A stretch of DNA of 64,000 bases from Streptomyces angustmyceticus (GTDB lineage: Bacteria > Actinomycetota > Actinomycetes > Streptomycetales > Streptomycetaceae), in assembly GCF_019933235.1 (NCBI RefSeq), contig NZ_CP082945.1:3844001-3908000 (forward strand), read 5' to 3'. The translations under genes and the position numbers were made by a program. Every line of letters starts with the position of its first letter. The stretch's first letter is position 1. The notes beneath the pieces are model-generated. The model saw only the letters and a list, made by a program, of their open reading frames with translations, did not search any database and was not told the origin of the DNA. Positions 59,875-64,000 of the stretch are shown here, piece by piece.

Positions 59875-61182
59875 ATGGCAGGGCCCAGGTCCGAAGCACC
59901 CTTGATCGACTCCGCGGCACCACTGATCGACGCCGAAGAGGACCTGGTCGCGGCACCGCCGGTCGCCGCGGCCCGCGGACGGCTGCGGGCCCACCCGGCC
60001 CTCCTCATGGCCGGGATCGTCCTTGCCGCGCTCAACATGCGGACGGCGCTGGCCGGGGTCTCACCCTTGCTCGGCGAGATCGGCGAACACTTCGGGCTGA
60101 CCGCGACGGCCAGCAGTCTGGTGACGACCATCCCGCTGATCTTCATGGGCCTCGGCTCGATCGCGGCGCCCAAGCTGGCCCGCCGCTGGGGCACGGAGGC
60201 GGCGCTGTGCGGGGCGCTGGTGGCCCTGTGCGGCGGCATCGTGCTGCGGGTCGCCCCGCCGGTGGTCGCGCTGTTCGTCGGATGCGCCGTCGTCGGCACG
60301 TCCATCGCCCTGCTGAACGTGCTGATGCCGGGCCTGATCAAGCGGGACTTCCCGGAGCGGGCCGCGGGGATGACCGCGCTGTACTCGACCGCGATGATCC
60401 TGGGCGCCACCGTCTCGGCGGCGTCCGCGGTCCCGCTGGAGAGTGCGCTCGGCAGCTGGCAGGGGGCACTGGTCTCCTGGTCGCTGCTGGCCGCCGTCGC
60501 CGCGGTCGTCTGGATTCCGCAGGCGCTCATCGCCCGGCGCGGCACCCGCCATGGCGCGGCCGCGGCCACGCCCCTGCACAGTGGCGAGGACGGTCCGAAG
60601 CTGAGCCGTTCCCCGCTGGCCTGGCAGGTCACGCTCTTCATGGGCTCGCAGTCGCTGATCGCGTACGTGACCATCGCCTGGATGCCGACGATCTTCACCG
60701 ACCACGGCATGGGCAAGGGCGAGGCGGGTCTGGTCTTCGCGTTCAGCACACTGGTGCAGATGGCCGGTTCGTTCGTCGTGCCGATGCTCGCCGGGCGGAT
60801 GCGGCGTCAGCGGCTGCTGGCCGTGGCCGTGTCCGGGCTGATGGCCTGTGGTGTCGTCGGCCTGCTGCTGGCTCCGGTGGCTGGTGCCTGGCTGTGGGCG
60901 ACGCTCCTCGGTGTCGGGCAGGGCGGCGCGCTGGGGCTGGCCCTGACGATGATGGTGCTGCGCTCCGGCGATGCCCACACCGCCGCCCGCCTCTCCGGCA
61001 TGGCCCAGACCGGCGGCTACCTCCTGGCCGCCGCCGGCCCCCTCGTCCTGGGGGCCGTCCACCAGGCCACCCACGGCTGGACCGTTCCCCTCGTGCTGCT
61101 GATCGCCGTCTGCGTCGGACTGTCCCTGGTCGGCATGGGCGCGGGACGGGACCAGCGGATCGGTGCGCCGGGCGGCCGGTAG
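59875..61182 (+). CDS. MFS transporter, CynX/NimT-like
   Basis: 435 aa from ATG 59875. About twelve hydrophobic segments; MAGIVLAALNMRTALAGVSPLLGEI and TIPLIFMGLGSIAAPKLARRWG are typical of the CynX/NimT (cyanate, nitroimidazole) group. LVFAFSTLVQMAGSFVVPML in the second half. Plasma-membrane transporter; substrate unknown; likely regulated by the upstream GntR. Confidence 0.88.
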   Translation: MAGPRSEAPLIDSAAPLIDAEEDLVAAPPVAAARGRLRAHPALLMAGIVLAALNMRTALAGVSPLLGEIGEHFGLTATASSLVTTIPLIFMGLGSIAAPKLARRWGTEAALCGALVALCGGIVLRVAPPVVALFVGCAVVGTSIALLNVLMPGLIKRDFPERAAGMTALYSTAMILGATVSAASAVPLESALGSWQGALVSWSLLAAVAAVVWIPQALIARRGTRHGAAAATPLHSGEDGPKLSRSPLAWQVTLFMGSQSLIAYVTIAWMPTIFTDHGMGKGEAGLVFAFSTLVQMAGSFVVPMLAGRMRRQRLLAVAVSGLMACGVVGLLLAPVAGAWLWATLLGVGQGGALGLALTMMVLRSGDAHTAARLSGMAQTGGYLLAAAGPLVLGAVHQATHGWTVPLVLLIAVCVGLSLVGMGAGRDQRIGAPGGR

Positions 61183-61454
61183 CGGAGACGGGGCCGGGAG
61201 CGTGAGGGGACGCGGGGCCGGCCGGGGGCCGCAGTCGGCCCGGCTCCTGGTCGCCCCGGCTCCCCAGCTCCGTGACGCGCGCACGTACGGAGCGGGAGCG
61301 GGCGCACACAAAGGCCGGTACCGGCCGCCCGTACGAGCCGGGGCCACCGCAACGTGTGGCCGGTGGATGGCGAGCCGGTGAATGATCTCCGCCGTCGGCA
61401 ACGATCAGGGAAGCAGCCGCCTCGCGCCCCCGTGGTCTCGCCTACCGTGCCCCC

Positions 61455-62300
61455 ATGAGCGATGTTGAGCGCACCGTTCGCCGGCCAGGACCGCGGCTCT
61501 CCCGCACCGGCCGGCTCGTTCTTGTGGCGGTGCTGTGTGTCCTGGTGGTCCTTGCGGCGCTGCTGCTGCCGCGGTTGTTGCGCGGGTTGCGGCCGGGGCA
61601 GACACTGACCGTCCCGGAGGGGCAGCGGGCCGCCCAGGTCTACGCGGCCGCCGACAAGGCCCTGCACCGGCCCGCGGGCACCACCGCGAAGGCCGCCAGG
61701 AGCGCGCATCTGGCGCTGCCGGCCGAGGCGAAGGGCAACGCCGAGGGCTACCTCTTCCCGGCGACCTACCCCATCGACGCGGACACCACCCCGGCGTCGC
61801 TGCTCTCCTACATGGTCAAGACGGCCCGGCAGCGGCTCACCGCCGACGGCATCGGCTCCTACCGCACGGTCGTCATCGCCAGCATCGTGCAGGCCGAGGC
61901 GGACCGGCCGGCCGACATGGGCAAGGTCGCCCGGGTCATCGACAACCGGCTGGCGCACCACATGCCGCTGCAGATGGATTCGACGATCAACTACGCGCTG
62001 GGCCGCAGCACCCTGCACACCAGCCACGCCGACACCAGGACCAAGAACCCGTACAACACCTACCGGTACCCGGGGCTGCCGCCGACGCCGATCGACAACC
62101 CCGGGGCCGACGCGCTGAAGGCGGCCGGCGCGCCGCCCGCGGGCGACTGGCTCTACTTCGTCACCGTCAAACCGGGCGACACCCGCTTCACCGCCGACTA
62201 CCAGGAGCATCTGCGCAACGTCCGGGAGTTCAACAGCCGGCAGCAGGGCGCGGGAAGCGGGGGAAGCGGCAAGGGCGGAAGCGGTGGTGGCGGGGCTTAG
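61455..62300 (+). CDS. MltG/YceG-like endolytic transglycosylase
   Basis: 281 aa. Short cytoplasmic N-terminus, one transmembrane helix (LVLVAVLCVLVVLAALLLPRLL). Extracellular YceG domain: GYLFPATYPI, VIASIVQAEADRPADMGKVARV, DNRLAHHMPLQMDSTINYALG, NPYNTYRYPGLPPTPIDNPG. The family usually reads VEKE where this has VQAE; the conserved second Glu is kept. Cleaves nascent glycan strands. Smaller than typical MltG; the tail is Gly/Ser-rich. Confidence 0.9.
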   Translation: MSDVERTVRRPGPRLSRTGRLVLVAVLCVLVVLAALLLPRLLRGLRPGQTLTVPEGQRAAQVYAAADKALHRPAGTTAKAARSAHLALPAEAKGNAEGYLFPATYPIDADTTPASLLSYMVKTARQRLTADGIGSYRTVVIASIVQAEADRPADMGKVARVIDNRLAHHMPLQMDSTINYALGRSTLHTSHADTRTKNPYNTYRYPGLPPTPIDNPGADALKAAGAPPAGDWLYFVTVKPGDTRFTADYQEHLRNVREFNSRQQGAGSGGSGKGGSGGGGA

Positions 62301-62402
62301 GGGGTTCCCCTTCGCGCCCGCCTCCACGCCCTCGCTCCCACGCCCTCGCTCCCCCGCCGGGCGCGCCTCGGTCCGTCCGGCCGCGCCGCGCCCCGGGCGT
62401 CG

Positions 62403-63179
62403 TTACTCCTCGCCGGCCAGCGTGAGCGCCTTCAGGCGGCGGGCGGCGTACCAGGTGGCGGCGGCCGTGACGGCCACCAACAGGCCGATCGCGAGCGGCA
62501 TCTGGACATCGGAGGTGATCGCGCCCTCCGCGGCGGCCTTCTGGCCGACCGCCAGCGCCCACTGCTGGACGCTGAGCGTCTTCGCGCCGGGGATGAGGTT
62601 GCCCACCAGCGCCTCCCAGACCAGGGCGTAGACCAGGCCGAACACGACGGCGTGGCGGGTGATCGTGCCGAAGAGGAGGAAGAGGGCGCTGTAGGCCACC
62701 GAGGCGACGGCCGCCGCCACCGCGTATCCGACCGCCATCTGCTGGCTGTTGCCGTTGAGGAGGAAGCCGGCGAGCAGCACGGGAAGGGCGGAGAAGGCGA
62801 CCGTGACGCCTATCGCGACGCCGAGTTTGGTGAAGATGATCGTCGACCGGGACACCGGCTTGGAGAGGAGATAGACCACCGAGCCGTCGTCGATCTCCGG
62901 GCCGATCGCCCCCGTACCGGCGATGACGCCGATCAGCGGGACCATCGTGCCCAGCGCGAAGCCGCCCAGGATGCCGCCGGCGGTGGAGTCGTCGGCACCG
63001 GCCAGCACGCGGACGGCCACCGAGAGCACCACCAGCAGGGCGGGCAGCACGAAGAGGATCAGGGCCCGGCGCCGGCCGAGCAGGGCGCGGTAGGTGAGCC
63101 GGGCGACGGTGGGGTGGAACAGTGACGTCTTCGGCGCGCCGGGGGGCGCGGCCGGGGCCGTCGGGGTGGTCGTGGACAT
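62403..63179 (-). CDS. ABC transporter permease
   Basis: 258 aa with six hydrophobic segments (LILFVLPALLVVLSVAVRVL; MVPLIGVIAGTGAIGPEIDDG). IDDGSVVYLLSKPVSRSTIIF is typical of ABC-2 type permeases. Its ATPase gene lies immediately upstream (22-base gap); the pair probably exports an unknown substrate. Confidence 0.9.
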   Translation of the reverse strand: MSTTTPTAPAAPPGAPKTSLFHPTVARLTYRALLGRRRALILFVLPALLVVLSVAVRVLAGADDSTAGGILGGFALGTMVPLIGVIAGTGAIGPEIDDGSVVYLLSKPVSRSTIIFTKLGVAIGVTVAFSALPVLLAGFLLNGNSQQMAVGYAVAAAVASVAYSALFLLFGTITRHAVVFGLVYALVWEALVGNLIPGAKTLSVQQWALAVGQKAAAEGAITSDVQMPLAIGLLVAVTAAATWYAARRLKALTLAGEE

Positions 63180-63201
63180 GCGTCAGGGCTCCTTTCAGGC
63201 C

Positions 63202-64000
63202 TCAGGCCGCTACGAGGTAGGAGAAGACGGATTCCAGCGACTCGTCGGAGGGCGAGACCGTCAGGAGGCGGATGCCGTGGTCGCGGGCGACCCGCGGGAG
63301 GAGTTCGGTGAACCGGCCGAAGTCGATCGCCTGGACGCGCAGGGCGCCTTCGGCGAGGTCCACCTCGATGCCGGCCGTCGAGGGGTCGGCGATCAGCGCG
63401 CCGGCCAGCGCCCGGTCGTTGTCGGAGCGGACCAGATAGCGGTGCGGGCGGTCCGTCATCAGCCGGCGGATCTTGCGGAAGTCTCCGGAGGCGGCGTGCC
63501 GCCCGGCCACCACCACCTCGATGTGCGAGGCGAGTTGCTCGACCTCTTCGAGGATGTGCGAGGAGAACAGGACCGTGCGGCCCTGGTCGCCCATCTGCCG
63601 CAGCAGCTCCATCAGCTGCATCCGCTGGCGGGGGTCCATGCCGTTGAACGGCTCGTCGAGCAGCAGCACGGACGGGTCGTGGACCAGCGCGGAGGCCATC
63701 TTCACGCGCTGCCGCATGCCCTTGCTGTACGTCGAGATCTTGCGGTCCTGGGCGTACTCCATCTCGACGGTGGCCAGCGCCCTGGCGGCCTCCGCCCGGC
63801 CCAGGCCGTGCAACTCCGCGTTGGCGAGGACGAATTCGCGCCCCGTGAGGAAGTCGTACATCGCCTCGCGCTCCGGGACGACGCCGATGTGGCGGTAGCT
63901 GCCGGCCTGACGCCAGATGATGGTTCCGTCGAGGGTGACCGAACCGTTGGAGGGCGCGAGGAAGCCGCCCATCATGTTGATGAGGGTGGACTTTCCGGCG
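63202..64000 (-). CDS. ABC transporter ATP-binding protein (5' end beyond the window)
   Basis: Partial. The right edge encodes AGKSTLINMMGGFL (end of Walker A), then the Q-loop region, signature YSKGMRQRVKMASAL, Walker B LLLDEPFNGMD and the His switch in VLFSSHILEEVEQL. The signature has YSKGM in place of LSGGQ, as in other ABC-2 exporters. Start codon not visible. Confidence 0.92.
   Translation of the reverse strand, partial: AGKSTLINMMGGFLAPSNGSVTLDGTIIWRQAGSYRHIGVVPEREAMYDFLTGREFVLANAELHGLGRAEAARALATVEMEYAQDRKISTYSKGMRQRVKMASALVHDPSVLLLDEPFNGMDPRQRMQLMELLRQMGDQGRTVLFSSHILEEVEQLASHIEVVVAGRHAASGDFRKIRRLMTDRPHRYLVRSDNDRALAGALIADPSTAGIEVDLAEGALRVQAIDFGRFTELLPRVARDHGIRLLTVSPSDESLESVFSYLVAA

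Overview
The window is very GC-rich and reads as an actinomycete chromosome, almost certainly Streptomyces. Supporting signs are third-codon GC bias, Streptomyces-type families (XRE-DUF5753/DUF397 pairs, RsbW-like ATPases, SpoIIE/PP2C phosphatases, a LAXTG sortase substrate, RNHCP, SAV_915 and DUF4186 proteins) and a block resembling the S. coelicolor SCO396x-397x neighbourhood (serS, pheA, dtpA, copper genes, pepP).

Left part (1-13.5 kb): an RsbW-GAF-PP2C phosphatase lies divergent to a poly-HAMP hybrid histidine kinase, which is translationally coupled to a receiver/coiled-coil response regulator. The set resembles the OsaC/OsaA/OsaB osmoadaptation module. Accessory genes follow: a decayed Uma2 nuclease, a HTH/zinc-ribbon protein, a whiJ-like set (ATPase, XRE, DUF397), an RNHCP zinc protein whose apparent start codon is ATC, and an ECF sigma factor.

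13.5-24.8 kb: a sortase-E-type surface protein, then a tightly overlapping five-gene minus-strand operon (acyl-CoA dehydrogenase, MaoC-DUF35 fusion, acyl-CoA dehydrogenase, MaoC, Ltp2-like thiolase) with the gene content of the mycobacterial igr cholesterol side-chain operon. After it come a small secreted protein, a PrimPol-domain protein, a methyltransferase, a GNAT, a DUF4186 protein and a lipoprotein.

25.1-30.25 kb: a decayed genomic island at the 3' end of tRNA-Ser(TGA), delimited by three copies of the tRNA 3' segment. It carries a double-HTH regulator with an elaborate upstream operator region, a 48-aa hydrophobic peptide gene, a 5'-truncated tyrosine integrase, and a SLATT/DUF4231-like membrane protein coupled to a 66-aa unknown. 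This is the best candidate for an undescribed, possibly anti-phage or conflict, system.

30.3-43.9 kb: HtrA-like protease, glycerophosphodiesterase, RsbW-like ATPase, SEC-C protein, PrimPol-like protein, a GAF-PP2C protein lacking a usual metal-binding Asp, aminopeptidase P, TetR, lipid kinase and another RsbW-like ATPase.

44-54.5 kb: a copper-handling operon (membrane protein, YcnI, Sco, PCuAC, CopC-CopD, Tat-secreted DyP peroxidase DtpA), then pheA, an intergenic cluster of DnaA boxes, serS and a HAD phosphatase.

54.5-64 kb: rhomboid-like protein, LysR regulator, SAV_915 protein, a lysA paralogue with an Ala/Pro-rich extension, a GntR/MFS pair, an MltG-like protein and an ABC transporter cut by the right edge.
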